Assembly: GCA_904846145.1 (NCBI GenBank)
Contig: CAJGZL010000001.1
Span: 1,860,001 to 1,924,000 of the forward strand
Origin: Psychrobacter immobilis
Lineage (GTDB): Bacteria > Pseudomonadota > Gammaproteobacteria > Pseudomonadales > Moraxellaceae
Direction: 5' to 3'
Length of the DNA: 64,000 bases
Positions 1 to 13,230 of this stretch are shown one piece after another. The notes under the pieces were generated by a model, which made no database searches, was not told where the DNA came from, and was given only the letters and a program-made list of their open reading frames with translations. Every line of letters starts with the position of its first letter. The stretch's first letter is position 1. Made by a program: the position numbers and the translations under genes.

Positions 1-557
1 AAACTCCCTAGCTCAAATCCTGCTACAGACCAGCGAATCAAACGCAAACAGGGCAGACCAACGTGCGCAGTCATTCGCCGAACTTGACGGTTTTTACCTT
101 CATAAATCGTTAGCATCAGCCACGACGTTGGAATGTTTTTGCGCTCGCGAATAGGCGGGTCACGTGGCCATAGCTCGATTGGCAGCTCAGCCTCATCAAC
201 GATGACAGCGGTAGCAGGTAGGGTTTTGCCGTCTTTTAGTATAACGCCACGGCTTAACTCGGCCAATTGGACAGCTGTCGCTATTCCTTCGACTTGTACT
301 AGATAAGTTTTACCTTGCTTATGAGTAGAGTGGTCGAATTTTTCAGTCTTTGGCGGTTGAGTAATGGCTTTATTCACGCGTCCATCATTGGTTAATATTA
401 ATAATCCCTCTGAGGTCGCATCCAGCCTACCTGCTATGCGCAGTGACTTATCGCTAAAGTACTCTGATAACGTCGTATGCTTATTATTGCTATCCTCTCG
501 AAACTGACTTTGCACGCCAAAAGGTTTGTTAAATAGCACAAGATTTGAGATCGACAT
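1..557 (-). CDS. rluE: 23S rRNA pseudouridine synthase, RluE-type (partial, runs off the window)
   Basis: I translated this by hand from the complement; the 3' end lies beyond position 1, leaving about 185 residues. The protein opens with the LFNKPFGV motif. The catalytic-Asp motif GRLDATSEGLL follows, with Asp at about residue 46, and further on comes GKNRQVRRMTAHVG. These are typical of the RsuA/RluE branch, which isomerises a uridine in 23S rRNA. The ATG at 557 starts right at the family N-terminus. An in-frame ATG at 587 would add ten residues (MSKHPRNLCF), and neither start has a convincing ribosome site. In Escherichia coli rluE also neighbours icd, which supports the RluE call over RluB or RsuA. 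Confidence 0.85.
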   Translation of the reverse strand, partial: MSISNLVLFNKPFGVQSQFREDSNNKHTTLSEYFSDKSLRIAGRLDATSEGLLILTNDGRVNKAITQPPKTEKFDHSTHKQGKTYLVQVEGIATAVQLAELSRGVILKDGKTLPATAVIVDEAELPIELWPRDPPIRERKNIPTSWLMLTIYEGKNRQVRRMTAHVGLPCLRLIRWSVAGFELGS

Positions 558-673
558 AAAGCAAAGATTCCTAGGGTGTTTGCTCATTTTGAAAATAGAG
601 ATAAAAATGAGATAGTTTTGTGTCAGGTACAGTAGATACAACAAACCCTAGTCATGTTAACAAGGTTTTGCAT

Positions 674-711
674 AAAAAACACCTTAACAGTCTGAGACCA
701 TTAAGGTGTTT
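674..711 (-). terminator. Rho-independent terminator after icd copy 1
   Basis: An 11-bp perfect stem (677-687 with 701-711) is followed on the minus strand by a T run. It lies just beyond the stop of the isocitrate dehydrogenase gene at 785. Confidence 0.8.
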
Positions 712-784
712 GCAATACTAGCCAAACCCGCTCAAATATTAAATCATTTAAGCGTGTTTTGGTTCAGGTTATAAAGAAGCTAAG

Positions 785-3004
785 TTACAACGAAGCCAAA
801 GCTTCATTGAATAGTTTACTTGGGCGCATGGCTTGCTCAGCCAAGGCTTCATCAGCGAGATAATAGCCTTTAATATCGACAGCTTTACCTTGGGCACTAT
901 TCATCTCCTCGACGATAGCTCGCTCATTGCTCGCAAGCTTTTCGGCTAGCGGGGCAAACTGTGCTTTTAGATCAGCGTCTTTATCTTGCGCAGCGAGTTC
1001 TTCGGCCCAGTACATGGCTAGGTAGAAATGGCTGCCGCGGTTGTCAAGCTCGCCCGTTTTACGCGAGGGCGACTTATCATTTAATAATAGCTTTTCAGTC
1101 GCTCTATCTAAAGTGTCGGCCAGTATTTGTGCTTTAGCATTATCATCATTCTTAGCTAAATGCTCTAAAGACTCTGTCAAAGCCAAGAACTCACCCAACG
1201 AATCCCAACGTAGGTGGTTTTCCTCGATCAGTTGTTGAACGTGCTTCGGTGCAGAACCACCAGCACCGGTTTCAAATAAACCGCCGCCTTTCATTAATGG
1301 CACGACTGATAGCATCTTGGCGCTAGTACCCAATTCTAAAATAGGGAACAAGTCAGTCAGGTAGTCACGTAAAATATTACCAGTAGCAGAGATGGTATCG
1401 AGACCACGAGCGACGCGCTCTAGGGTATAGCGCATGGCGCGAACCTGCGACATAATTTCGATATGTAGGCCTGTAGTATCGTGATCTTTTAGGTAAGTTT
1501 GTACCTTTTTGATCAGCTCATTCTCATGTGGACGATAAGGATCTAACCAAAAGATAACCGGTGTATCTGATTCGCGCGCACGGCGTACCGCAAGCTTGAC
1601 CCAATCTTGAATAGGCTCATCTTTGACTTGACACATGCGCCAGATATCACCTTTTTCAACGCGCTGTTCAAGTAATACTTCATCTGTAGCTTCGTCGACA
1701 ATACGCGCTATCCCTGCATCGCTGGCTTCAAACGTCTTATCATGCGAGCCATACTCTTCAGCTTTTTGCGCCATCAAACCAACGTTTGGTACCGTACCCA
1801 TAGTCGTTGGGTCAAAGTTACCATGCCATTTGCAAAAGTTAATCATCTCTTGATAAATACGTGCAAAAGTGGACTCAGGCATGACCGCTTTACATTCGTA
1901 CATTTTGCCATCAGCGCCCCACATTTTACCGCCTGAGCGAATCATAGCAGGCATAGAAGCATCGACGATGACATCACTTGGCGAATGGAAGTTGGTGATA
2001 CCTTTGGCTGAGTCGACCATCGCTAGACGCGGACGATGTACCTGACAAGCATGCAGATCACGTTCAATCTCTTCACGCTTACTGGCGGGTAGCTCTGCTA
2101 TTTTTTCATATAGCGAGGCCATGCCGTTGTTGACGTTGATACCTAGCTCATCAAAGTAGGCACCATGCTTGTCAAAAGCGTCTTTGTAATAGGTCTTGAC
2201 CGCATGTCCAAAGACAATAGGGTGCGACACTTTCATCATCGTCGCTTTTACGTGCAAGGAAAATAAAATGCCCGCTTCACGGCAGTCTTCCATTTCACGC
2301 TCATAAAATTCAATCAGCGCTTTTTTACTCATGAACATCAAATCGATGACTTCTTTGTCTAGCAGCGCAATGCCTGTTTTGAAGACGCCGATAGTACCAT
2401 CTTCAGCCACGCGCTCCATACGTACGCTACGTGCTTTATCCAAAGTAATAGACTGCTCACCTTCATAAAAGTCGCCACTGTGCATGTGCGAGACATGAGT
2501 ACGTGACCATTGTTTCCACTCGCCCATAGAGTGCGGATGCTTACGGGCATAGTTTTTGACTGCTTTAGGAGCACGGCGGTCTGAGTTACCCTCACGGAGT
2601 ACTGGATTCACTGAACTGCCTAGACTCTTACCATAGCGTCTGCGTAGCTCAATCTCTTCCTCAGTTTTTGGATCGTCTGGGAATTCAGGTAGCGCATAGC
2701 CTTTGCCTTGCAGCTCTTTGATACAAGCTTTGAGCTGTTGTACAGAAGCGCTAATATTAGGCAGTTTGATAATATTAGTGTTGGGATCTTGAGTTAAGCG
2801 TCCGAGCTCAGCTAGATTGTCAGGAACACGCTGCTCATCTGTTAAATAGTCAGAGAACTCAGCCAATACACGCGCAGCAACTGAGATGTCACTGGTCTCA
2901 ACGACGACGCCTGCCTTGTCGGTAAAAGCTTTTACGATAGGTAAAAAGGATAGGGTTGCCAGTGCTGGGGCTTCATCGGTTTTGGTATAAATAATTTTTG
3001 ACAT
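785..3004 (-). CDS. icd: NADP-dependent isocitrate dehydrogenase, monomeric type (copy 1)
   Basis: The 739-residue length is normal for the single-chain IDH-II family, which oxidises isocitrate to 2-oxoglutarate in the TCA cycle with NADP+. The isocitrate/metal-binding set known from the Azotobacter enzyme is present: Ser130, Asn133, Arg137 and Arg143 around [12 protein letters not shown]. Also seen are the [30 protein letters not shown] and GTSAKMLS...[14 protein letters not shown] blocks. The gene lies directly downstream of a close paralogue on the same strand (3298-5514), separated by 293 bp, and has its own strong terminator, so the two may be expressed separately. It differs from the paralogue in several surface segments, for example residues 110-130 and 195-230. 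Both copies keep the catalytic residues I can check. Confidence 0.95.
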   Translation of the reverse strand: MSKIIYTKTDEAPALATLSFLPIVKAFTDKAGVVVETSDISVAARVLAEFSDYLTDEQRVPDNLAELGRLTQDPNTNIIKLPNISASVQQLKACIKELQGKGYALPEFPDDPKTEEEIELRRRYGKSLGSSVNPVLREGNSDRRAPKAVKNYARKHPHSMGEWKQWSRTHVSHMHSGDFYEGEQSITLDKARSVRMERVAEDGTIGVFKTGIALLDKEVIDLMFMSKKALIEFYEREMEDCREAGILFSLHVKATMMKVSHPIVFGHAVKTYYKDAFDKHGAYFDELGINVNNGMASLYEKIAELPASKREEIERDLHACQVHRPRLAMVDSAKGITNFHSPSDVIVDASMPAMIRSGGKMWGADGKMYECKAVMPESTFARIYQEMINFCKWHGNFDPTTMGTVPNVGLMAQKAEEYGSHDKTFEASDAGIARIVDEATDEVLLEQRVEKGDIWRMCQVKDEPIQDWVKLAVRRARESDTPVIFWLDPYRPHENELIKKVQTYLKDHDTTGLHIEIMSQVRAMRYTLERVARGLDTISATGNILRDYLTDLFPILELGTSAKMLSVVPLMKGGGLFETGAGGSAPKHVQQLIEENHLRWDSLGEFLALTESLEHLAKNDDNAKAQILADTLDRATEKLLLNDKSPSRKTGELDNRGSHFYLAMYWAEELAAQDKDADLKAQFAPLAEKLASNERAIVEEMNSAQGKAVDIKGYYLADEALAEQAMRPSKLFNEALASL

Positions 3005-3297
3005 GACAGTAAAATTTCCTCTTGAATGTTTTTATTTAGTGCTCTTTGATATCGCCATCAATAGTATATAACAGGAACGCTCTTGTTTCTAAGGCAATAA
3101 GATTAAAGTATAAGGTAATTGCTAATAGTCTCTATAAATAATAAAAATGACTCATATTATCAGGTTCAACAAAAACCCCAACACTCTTAGATCATTAAGG
3201 TTTTATATTGTAGGCTCAGCTAAAAGCTAAGTTTAAAAGCTAGGCCTAGAGCAAGTATTGTCGTTTATCACAACGCTTGCCTTTGACCGTGTTTCTA

Positions 3298-6089
<2,792 letters not shown>

Positions 6090-6350
6090 TTATTTTTCAG
6101 CTTCGACAATCACAACTCGATCATCGCGCTGCTCAGCTTTTGCCTCAGCAACATCGTCTATGCTGTTGCGTTCCATCTTATCTTCATTAGTTTGCGCTGC
6201 ATTATTGCTACCAAGGGTTGACTCATCAGTGATCTCTTGAGCGTTATTGCAGGCTCCTAAAAGCAATGTGCAACCTATGACAAGTATGACCAATGGTGTT
6301 TTGATGACTTTGGTAAAACTAGGTGAGCAATATGGTCGAGAGTTAATCAT
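6090..6350 (-). CDS. Small lipoprotein of unknown function
   Basis: This 86-residue protein has a basic/hydrophobic N-terminus ending in a lipobox, LLGAC, with Cys at about residue 34. Signal peptidase II processing would leave a mature chain of about 53 residues, rich in Asn, Glu, Asp and Ala and without a recognisable domain. A GGAGAA ribosome site lies about 5 bases before the ATG at 6350, which supports the start. The signal region has a long 15-residue n-region before the hydrophobic core. The function is unknown. Acidic low-complexity lipoproteins of this sort recur in the window (16085, 59391). Confidence 0.65.
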   Translation of the reverse strand: MINSRPYCSPSFTKVIKTPLVILVIGCTLLLGACNNAQEITDESTLGSNNAAQTNEDKMERNSIDDVAEAKAEQRDDRVVIVEAEK

Positions 6351-6491
6351 AGTATTCTCCAGATAAGTAATAAACTTCTATCTATCCTAGAATTGCCTAT
6401 ATCATTTGCAAAAATCTAGCTGATTTTTGCAAATTGTGACAGCAATTGAGTAAAAGTTTGCTAGTCTAGAACTCATAAAAACTAATAAACA

Positions 6492-7882
6492 GTGATAATA
6501 AATAATATGAGCATGAGTCTACAGTATGCACTCGTCGGCGACATGAGCTGGCAGAATCGCGCCCAGTGGCAAGCTCCTGATACCCCTTTTATGAGCTTTG
6601 CTTTTTGGCAAGCATTGACTGATACTGGCGCTATCGGTGAGGCTGCTGGTTGGCTACCTATTTTTATATTGGTTTATCGTCATAGTAATAACGATAATAA
6701 TACCGATGCCGATATAGATGTTCATAAAAATGAGATAAATTTAGATGTAATGCAGCCTGTGGCGGTGATGCCAGTGTTCGTCAAAGGTCATCATCGTGGC
6801 GAGTTTGTTTTTGATTATGCGTGGGCAGAGGCTTATGCGCGCTATGGCATTGACTATTATCCGCGTTTGGTGACCAGCTCGCCATATACGCCGATCACAG
6901 GTCAGCGTATATGGCTGACGGTAGGTCAAGCTTTAGACCGTGAGATTATACAAGCCATAATGGCAGGGGTTGATGATATCGCCCAGCAAGTTGGTGCATC
7001 AAGCTGGCATGGCTTATTTGTCACACCAGAATTAGCAAGACTTGCGGCCTCTACACAGACTGAAGTAGCCAAAGCTTTAGCCAATAATCACAGTATCAGT
7101 CAAGATAAAGAGACTATTGGTGATGACGATAGTGCTTTTACAACACCTATATTAGAGCGGCAAGGTTGTCAGTTTTTATGGCAGAATAAAAACTTAACTA
7201 GCAACAATAAGCCATTTACCGGCTTTGATGATTTCTTGGCTACTTTAAAAGCCAAAAAGCGCAAGACCATCCGCGCTGAACGTCGAAAGGTCGCTGAGCA
7301 AGGTATTGAGTGTGTGCGTAAGTGTGGCAATGCTATCACTGACGCTGATTGGTCAGCGTTTTATCATTGTTACGTGATGACTTATGCGGTACGTGGTCAG
7401 CAGCCTTATTTGACCGCTGAATTCTTTGATTCTCTTGCAGTTAGCATGCCTGAGCACATAATGCTTGCGCAAGCGCTCGATAGTGATGGTGAGATTATTG
7501 CGAGTAGTTTATTTCTCTACGACAAGGTTGATAGCGATGAAAATAATAATAATAAAGCCACCTTGTACGGTCGCTATTGGGGCGCGCTTGGCGAGTACGA
7601 TAGTTTGCACTTTGAGCTGTGTTACTACAAGGTATCGAATTTGCTATTGAGCAAGGCTTAACTTACTTTGATCCTGGTACTCAAGGCGAGCATAAACTGG
7701 TCCGTGGCTTTATCCCGACGACTACGCACTCCTTGCATCGTATCTATGATGCGCGTTTTATTCCTGCGATAGCGAATTTCTGTATTGAGGATAGAGGACG
7801 GATGGCGCAGTATCGCGCACAGGCTCATGAGGCGCTACCTTTTAATCAAGATAACATGCCTACGTTCGATAGCGATGTATAA
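6492..7882 (+). pseudogene. COG3146/FemAB-like GNAT-fold protein, frameshifted
   Basis: Two overlapping frames (6492-7661 and 7619-7882) together make one protein. The first runs through YGRYWGALGEYDSLHFELCYY and then turns to nonsense. The second resumes as QGIEFAIEQGLTYFDPGTQGEHKLVRGF, the conserved C-terminal block of the COG3146 (PF04339) family. One missing base, most simply a C after 7628 in TACTAC-AAGG, explains the break; restoring it gives 463 residues. The family is related to the FemAB/GNAT acyltransferase fold and its substrate is not established. The first frame starts at a GTG (6492), with in-frame ATGs at 6507 and 6513 that may be the true start. It may be a real pseudogene or a sequencing error. 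Confidence 0.8.
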
Positions 7883-7921
7883 AGGTTTGATAGCAATGTA
7901 CCAATGTAGTGGCGGTGGATT

Positions 7922-8422
7922 ATGTCTGATATAAGTAAAACTATCATTGCCAAAACGTCACCACCGATAGCGTTACTACCTTGGCTTGAGGCCAAAGGCT
8001 CTTTGACGGCATTATTTGAGGCAAAAGCAGGGCAGCCACTGCGAGTTGAGCGCCAGTTCGAGGGCTATAAGCGGCTATCGTTAAGCCAAAAGCGGCAATT
8101 GGGCTTGCAAGGCTCAGCGCTCAATCGTCCTCTGATGGCTTGGGTACGTGAGGTGCAGCTATATGGTGATAGCGATCAGCCTTGGGTGTGGGCGCAAAGT
8201 ATCTTTCCTCTAACCAGCCTGCAAGGTCAAGCCCGTCGCTTGCAACAGCTAAAGGGCACGCCTATCGGTTACGTGTTATTTAAGCGCAACCGTACTTTGC
8301 CCAATCAGCGGATTATTAAGAACACGGCTAAAGGCTGGCAACGACAGACGTATTACGATTGGTATGGGCGCAAAGTGCTTATTAGCGAGACCTTTTTGTC
8401 TGATTTTTTGGTCACAGTGTAG
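7922..8422 (+). CDS. ubiC: Chorismate lyase
   Basis: This 166-residue protein matches the UbiC family. Diagnostic features are the WVREVQLYGD block, the following WAQSIFPLTSLQG, and the C-terminal ISETFL segment carrying the active-site Glu. UbiC removes pyruvate from chorismate to give 4-hydroxybenzoate, the first committed step of ubiquinone synthesis. A GGTGGA ribosome site precedes the ATG. No ubiA follows; a terminator lies about 150 bp downstream. The length is normal for the family. Confidence 0.88.
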   Translation: MSDISKTIIAKTSPPIALLPWLEAKGSLTALFEAKAGQPLRVERQFEGYKRLSLSQKRQLGLQGSALNRPLMAWVREVQLYGDSDQPWVWAQSIFPLTSLQGQARRLQQLKGTPIGYVLFKRNRTLPNQRIIKNTAKGWQRQTYYDWYGRKVLISETFLSDFLVTV

Positions 8423-8796
8423 ATTTTGAAAAACAAGATCGACATAGATAATCAGCCATTATTATTTAAAACTAATAACTGAATAGGTAGCTAATAAGAC
8501 GTAACGCTAAGTTAGTCTAGTATCAACCCTATGATATTGCTAACTATTTAATTCAGTGATGATGTCATAAAAAACTCTCAGCTATAGCTGAGAGTTTTTG
8601 CTCTCATACCGTAAAGTTTCATGTTACACTTGCTTCACAGCAAAACGTATGGCGCAATATGATGTAAAGAAGCATCAAAATTATTGCTAAATAAAGTAAA
8701 CCAACGCTAGGCTAGATTTTAGATTACTAGCGTCTTTATTAATAGACTTTCTCTGATATACATTTTCTAATAAAAGTCACTCTATAGGACATAACT
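8423..8796. other. Intergenic region between ubiC and glyA
   Basis: This 374-bp stretch holds the terminator at 8571-8598 and the glyA leader. A hyphenated inverted repeat, ACGCTAG...CTAGCGT, lies at about 8705-8732 upstream of glyA. I see no glycine-riboswitch-like pair of aptamers and no coding frame. Confidence 0.4.
8571..8598. terminator. Bidirectional-looking terminator after ubiC
   Basis: A near-perfect palindrome with 12-bp arms (AAACTCTCAGCT and its complement), flanked by A and T runs, lies downstream of ubiC. Confidence 0.85.
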
Positions 8797-10053
8797 ATGT
8801 TTAAAGATATCTCTATAAAAGAATATGATCCAGCATTATCAGCAGCTATGGAAGCTGAGAGCGTTCGTCAAGAAAACCATATCGAGCTTATTGCTTCAGA
8901 GAACTACTGCTCACAAGCAGTGATGGAAGCGCAAGGCTCAGATCTAACTAATAAATACGCAGAAGGCTATCCAGGTAAGCGCTATTACGGTGGCTGTGAG
9001 CATGTCGATGTCGTTGAACAACTAGCCATCGACCGTGCAAAAGAGCTGTTCGGTGCTGAATATGTCAACGTACAACCGCATTCAGGTTCTCAGGCCAACT
9101 CAGCGGTGTTTTTAGCACTGCTCGATGCCAACGATACTATTCTTGGTATGAGTCTTGATGCTGGTGGTCACTTGACCCATGGCGCTCATATCAACTTCTC
9201 AGGTATCAATTACAATGCTGTTCAATATGGCTTAGTTGAAGAGACGGGCCTTATCGATTATGACCAAGTCGATAGCTTAGCTCGTGAGCATAAGCCTAAG
9301 ATGATTATCGCTGGTTTTTCAGCCTACTCGCAAGTAGTTGATTGGCAGCGTTTCCGTGATATCGCGGACGAGATCGGCGCTTACTTCTTAGTTGATATGG
9401 CGCACATTGCTGGTTTGGCTGCTACAGGTGCTTATCCTAACCCAGTACCATTCGCTGATGTCGTCACTAGTACTACGCATAAAACGTTACGTGGCCCACG
9501 CTCAGGGGTCATCATGTCACGTGATGATAAACTTGCTAAAAAGCTGAACTCTGCCGTTTTCCCAGGCAACCAAGGTGGCCCGTTGATGCACGTTATCGCG
9601 GCCAAAGCGATTTGCTTTAAAGAAGCGCTAGAAGATAACTTCAAGACGTATCAAGAGCAAGTCATCAAAAACGCTAAAGCGATGGCAGCGGTCATCCAAG
9701 AGCGTGGCTATGAAATCATCTCTGGTGGTACAGAAAACCATCTCATGCTGATCAGTTTGGTTAAGCAAGAAATGACCGGTAAAGAAGCCGACAAATGGTT
9801 GGGTGAAGCGCACATTACGGTTAATAAGAACGCTGTACCTAACGATCCAAAGTCTCCGTTTGTGACTTCTGGTATCCGTATCGGTACTGGTGCTGTGACC
9901 ACTCGCGGCTTTGATGAAGCAGATGTCAAAGAGTTGGCGGGTTGGATGTGTGATGTACTAGACTCGCGCGGTGATGAAAAAGTATTAGCCGAAGTACGCG
10001 AAAAGGTTGAAGCTATCTGTGCGAAAAAACCAGTGTATGCTAAGAATCAGTAA
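8797..10053 (+). CDS. glyA: Serine hydroxymethyltransferase
   Basis: This 418-residue PLP enzyme interconverts serine and glycine, passing the one-carbon unit to tetrahydrofolate. The whole length fits Gly[13 protein letters not shown] near the N-terminus, [17 protein letters not shown], and the PLP-lysine motif [12 protein letters not shown] with Lys229. The C-terminal [14 protein letters not shown] is also present. An AGGA ribosome site precedes the ATG. It is monocistronic, with its own terminator downstream and an inverted repeat in the leader that might be a regulator site. I see nothing odd in the sequence. Confidence 0.97.
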   Translation: MFKDISIKEYDPALSAAMEAESVRQENHIELIASENYCSQAVMEAQGSDLTNKYAEGYPGKRYYGGCEHVDVVEQLAIDRAKELFGAEYVNVQPHSGSQANSAVFLALLDANDTILGMSLDAGGHLTHGAHINFSGINYNAVQYGLVEETGLIDYDQVDSLAREHKPKMIIAGFSAYSQVVDWQRFRDIADEIGAYFLVDMAHIAGLAATGAYPNPVPFADVVTSTTHKTLRGPRSGVIMSRDDKLAKKLNSAVFPGNQGGPLMHVIAAKAICFKEALEDNFKTYQEQVIKNAKAMAAVIQERGYEIISGGTENHLMLISLVKQEMTGKEADKWLGEAHITVNKNAVPNDPKSPFVTSGIRIGTGAVTTRGFDEADVKELAGWMCDVLDSRGDEKVLAEVREKVEAICAKKPVYAKNQ

Positions 10054-10076
10054 TATTTAGAATCGTATAAAAAATA

Positions 10077-10107
10077 AACCGCTTAGCTTTTGCTTGGCGG
10101 TTTTTTT
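10077..10107. terminator. Terminator between convergent glyA and the LeuE-like gene
   Basis: The stem AACCGC...GCGGTT has an inner AGC/GCT extension, with a T7 run on the plus strand and an A-rich flank that also serves the minus strand. Confidence 0.8.
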
Positions 10108-10157
10108 GTGGTTAAGGTTTTCAATTAAGAGTTGTGAATTTGTTGTAGGCAAATGAT

Positions 10158-10814
10158 TTAACTTAACTGCGCTAACCATAAATTCATGGCAAAGCCAATA
10201 AATAGTAAGCCTGTAAAAGTGGTGCTAGCTACGATTAGTGTCGGTGATTGGCTGAATTTTCGAGAGAGGTTTTTACCTGAAAATACCATGACGCTTAGAT
10301 AGCTAAAACTAATGAGCTGTAAAATAATGGCTAATACTAAAAAAGACAAAAAAGGATAAGGATAAGTAGGCTCAACGAACTGCACGAAAAACGATAAGAA
10401 AAATAATATGGCTTTAGGGTTGGTCAAACTAAGTAATAGCGCACGATAAAAGAAGTTTTGACTTATGGGCGCTGTTATCAGCTTTGGTTTAGCATCAGCG
10501 ATTTGAGCTCTATGACGGAAGGTTTGATAGCCACTTATGAGCAGTTTTGTCCCCAAGTAAGATAAATATAATCCGCCCAATAATTTGATAGCGGTGAAAA
10601 GAACAGGGTAGAGCTTTAGCAGGCTGCCCATTCCTAAGACGGTCACTAGTATCAAGATACTATCACCCAAAAATATACCCGCTACCGTGCGATAGCCTTT
10701 TCTAGTGCCGTGTGCGGCTGACACTGATAGGCAGTATAAACTGTTAGGACCTGGCAGCAAGATAATGATGATTGAGCCAATAATATAGGCAGTAAGATCA
10801 GTGATACCGAACAT
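10158..10814 (-). CDS. LysE/RhtB-family amino-acid exporter, LeuE-like
   Basis: This 218-residue protein has about six hydrophobic segments and the LysE-superfamily signature near the N-terminus, LLPGPNSLYCLSVSAAHGTRKGY. The GIFLGDSILILVTVLGMGSLLK and GGLYLSYLGTKLL blocks also fit. The N-terminus (MFGITDLTAYIIGS) and overall pattern resemble LeuE, a leucine exporter, more than RhtB or LysE, but substrate assignment in this family from sequence alone is weak. It acts in the inner membrane to expel amino acids by proton exchange. The gene is convergent with glyA and shares its terminator. Confidence 0.8.
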   Translation of the reverse strand: MFGITDLTAYIIGSIIIILLPGPNSLYCLSVSAAHGTRKGYRTVAGIFLGDSILILVTVLGMGSLLKLYPVLFTAIKLLGGLYLSYLGTKLLISGYQTFRHRAQIADAKPKLITAPISQNFFYRALLLSLTNPKAILFFLSFFVQFVEPTYPYPFLSFLVLAIILQLISFSYLSVMVFSGKNLSRKFSQSPTLIVASTTFTGLLFIGFAMNLWLAQLS

Positions 10815-11197
10815 AAATAATTTTCATCATCCAAAGTAAAGGTCTAATTATATCGGTGCGCGGGTCAACACTCTATGCCTAAGCTATATACTTTAAACCG
10901 ATAATGTCTATTCTAATTTGCCTATTAAGATAAAGTGTTGATTTGGGGTGTAGCTTAGCTCAAGCGTAACCCACTAGATCTATCAATTAATTACCAACTT
11001 TTGAAAGCTAAGTCGATGATTAAATAAATAAAAATATATCAATGTTTTTGTTTATTTAATTTTATTTATTTAATCAGTATTGATTATTTAGTAGTAATAG
11101 CAGTACAAAGTGTAATACATAACCACTCACTTAGTATCGATATTACTATAATTATCAAGATATTCACTAGGAAGTGATTCTAATTAAAGGGATTTTT
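10815..11197. other. Divergent promoter region with a long AT-only inverted repeat
   Basis: This 383-bp region separates the LeuE-like gene (minus) from the alanine symporter gene (plus). A perfect 16-bp inverted repeat, 11018-11033 with 11060-11075, stands out. A possible degraded REP-like segment with CAAGCGTAACCCAC lies near 10950-10975. No gene seen. Confidence 0.5.
11018..11075. repeat. Perfect 16-bp AT-rich inverted repeat
   Basis: The arm GATTAAATAAATAAAA (11018-11033) is exactly complementary to 11060-11075, with a 26-bp spacer. It lies about 120 bp upstream of the symporter gene. It lacks the GC core and T tail of a terminator, so an operator or leader structure is more likely. Confidence 0.6.
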
Positions 11198-12745
11198 ATG
11201 AAAAAACAATCGTTAGTCGCCATGCTGCTACTCTTCAGCGCCAGTATCGTGCAAGCCGCTGAAGAATCGGCTTTAGCAGCAGAACAAACAGGTTTAGAAG
11301 CATTTGGTACAGGTCTTGATGGCTTCATGGCCAATACCTTTGGCTGGTTTGTAGATATGATCTTCTTCTCAGTGCCGCTCGGTGATGTAAGCTTTCCATT
11401 AATCGTAGGTTGGTTATTAGTTGCCGCAATAGTATTTACCTTGTATTTTGGATTTATTCAGTTTCGTCTCATAGGGTTGTCTCTTGATATTGTCAGAGGC
11501 AAATATACCGATCCTAATCCTGCTGTCAAAGAAGAGGGTGAGGTTAGCCATTTTCAAGCTTTAGCTACTGCTTTATCAGGTACGGTTGGTCTTGGTAATA
11601 TCGCAGGTGTGGGCGCCGCACTCGCTATTGGTGGACCTGGTGCTACCTTTTGGATGATCATGGTTGGCCTGTTCGGTATGGCCTCCAAGTTTGTTGAGTG
11701 TACGCTAGGGGTAAAATACCGTACGATACTGCCCTCTGGTGCCGTATCAGGTGGACCTATGTACTACCTCAGTCGCGGTATGGCTGAACGTGGTATGGGC
11801 GGATTTGGTAAGGTTTTAGCCGTTGGTTTTGCCCTTATGACGATACTAGCCACTTTTGGCGCTGGTAATATGTTTCAAGGCAACCAAGCCTTTGCAATGG
11901 TAAGCTCTACTTTTTCTATTCCTACTGAGTACAGTATAATCTTTGGTGTTGTCTTAGCGGTTTTAGTCGGTTCGGTCATCCTCGGTGGTATGCCTCGCAT
12001 AGCAACGGTTACCGAAAAAATTGTACCTTTTATGGCTTTGTTATACATCACAATGGCAGTGATTGTACTGGTTGCTAACTTTAACCAAATTGGCACAGCG
12101 TTTGAGCAGATCTTCGTTGGTGCCTTCACTGGTGCTGGTGGTTTCATTGGTGCATTAATCCAAGGTTTAAAACGTGCCACTTTCTCTAATGAAGCTGGTG
12201 TTGGTTCAGCCGCTATTGCTCACTCCGCGGTAAAAACAAATGAGCCTGCAACTGAAGGTTTGGTCGCATTACTAGAGCCTTTCATTGATACGGTTATCAT
12301 CTGTACTATGACCGCGTTAGTTATCACTATATCTGGGGTGAATACAGCAGCAAACTTGCAAGATCAAGCGATTACTGGTGTAGAGCTAACCCGTGCCGCC
12401 TTTATGGAAACAGCACCAATCATGCAGTATTTCTTAGCTGCCGCTGTAATTATGTTCGCCTTTTCAACGATGATTTCATGGTCGTATTACGGTCTAAAAG
12501 CTTGGACTTACCTATTCGGTGAAGGTAGAACTAAAGAAATAATATACAAACTTATCTTTTTAGTCTTCGTGGTTATCGGTACTGTCATACAGTTTGGTTT
12601 TGTTATCGACTTCGCAGATGCCGCCCTATTCGCGATGGCTATCTTTAACATCATCGGTCTATACTTCTTGATGCCAGTGGTGAAAAAAGAGGTTAAATCT
12701 TATGTCGCTCGGGTGAAGAGTGGTGAAATTAAAAAGTTTAAATAG
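11198..12745 (+). CDS. Alanine/glycine:sodium symporter (AGCS family)
   Basis: The protein has about 515 residues from the ATG at 11198, which has an AAAGGG ribosome site. The frame extends back to a GTG at 11174, but that lacks such a site and would spoil the signal-like N-terminus MKKQSLVAMLLLFSASIVQA. AGCS hallmarks are clear: ATALSGTVGLGNIAGVGAALAIGGPGATFWM, FVECTLGVKYR, SGGPMYYLSRGM, and the ATFSNEAGVGSAAIAH block. It takes up alanine or glycine with Na+ across the inner membrane through about ten helices. It stands alone, followed by a terminator. Confidence 0.92.
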   Translation: MKKQSLVAMLLLFSASIVQAAEESALAAEQTGLEAFGTGLDGFMANTFGWFVDMIFFSVPLGDVSFPLIVGWLLVAAIVFTLYFGFIQFRLIGLSLDIVRGKYTDPNPAVKEEGEVSHFQALATALSGTVGLGNIAGVGAALAIGGPGATFWMIMVGLFGMASKFVECTLGVKYRTILPSGAVSGGPMYYLSRGMAERGMGGFGKVLAVGFALMTILATFGAGNMFQGNQAFAMVSSTFSIPTEYSIIFGVVLAVLVGSVILGGMPRIATVTEKIVPFMALLYITMAVIVLVANFNQIGTAFEQIFVGAFTGAGGFIGALIQGLKRATFSNEAGVGSAAIAHSAVKTNEPATEGLVALLEPFIDTVIICTMTALVITISGVNTAANLQDQAITGVELTRAAFMETAPIMQYFLAAAVIMFAFSTMISWSYYGLKAWTYLFGEGRTKEIIYKLIFLVFVVIGTVIQFGFVIDFADAALFAMAIFNIIGLYFLMPVVKKEVKSYVARVKSGEIKKFK

Positions 12746-12786
12746 TAGTTTTGATTAAACAAACTGTCACAAGCTTACAATTTATA

Positions 12787-12820
12787 AAAGCCCGTCAAAA
12801 TTAGTCTTGGCGGGCTTTTT
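12787..12820. terminator. Terminator between the symporter and the barstar-like gene
   Basis: The stem AAAGCCCGTCAA pairs with TTGGCGGGCTTT (one G-U pair), followed by T5. The A-rich left flank allows use by the minus-strand RNase/barstar operon too. Confidence 0.88.
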
Positions 12821-12908
12821 GCTAGCTACTAATTACTATTAGCTAGATGTTTATAAATTTTTAGGTAGAAGCGTCATTCAATATAACGTGACTTAAACTG
12901 ATCGCTTT

Positions 12909-13229
12909 TTATACCACTACCCACAACTGCGGCTGACCGAAATCTCGATAAGCGTCCTCAATCATACTTTTAAACACGTTAAAGTCCTCAGTATTAATTT
13001 GCTTTACATCTGTCAAATCTAAACGTAAATGCTCAGCATCGCTATCAGTCAAGCAGTCCCATGCGCTATCCCAATTATGGGCAAAGTAATCGGGGAAGCT
13101 CAGCGCCTTATCCAACGCTGTCAATAGCGTGGCTTTATTTAGCTCATGGTCGATAACAATAGCGATAGCTTGCTCAGGTATTGCAGTCGCTTCATCGTCT
13201 TTATTACTATAATAAATAGCTTGGGTCAT
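12909..13229 (-). CDS. Barstar-like ribonuclease inhibitor (immunity protein)
   Basis: This 106-residue protein fits the barstar family. HNWDSAWDCLTD matches the barnase-binding helix of barstar, where two acidic residues plug the RNase active site; Asp54 and Asp58 here are the equivalents of barstar Asp35 and Asp39. There is no signal peptide, so it should stay in the cytoplasm. The ATG lies one base after the stop of the upstream RNase-domain gene (13231-13971), so the two are almost certainly one operon and probably translationally coupled. The gene order is RNase first, inhibitor second. Confidence 0.88.
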   Translation of the reverse strand: MTQAIYYSNKDDEATAIPEQAIAIVIDHELNKATLLTALDKALSFPDYFAHNWDSAWDCLTDSDAEHLRLDLTDVKQINTEDFNVFKSMIEDAYRDFGQPQLWVVV

Positions 13230-13230
13230 A

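Noticed and set aside
8600..8796. Glycine riboswitch before glyA
   Set aside because: I see no paired aptamer-like conserved segments, only one hyphenated inverted repeat.
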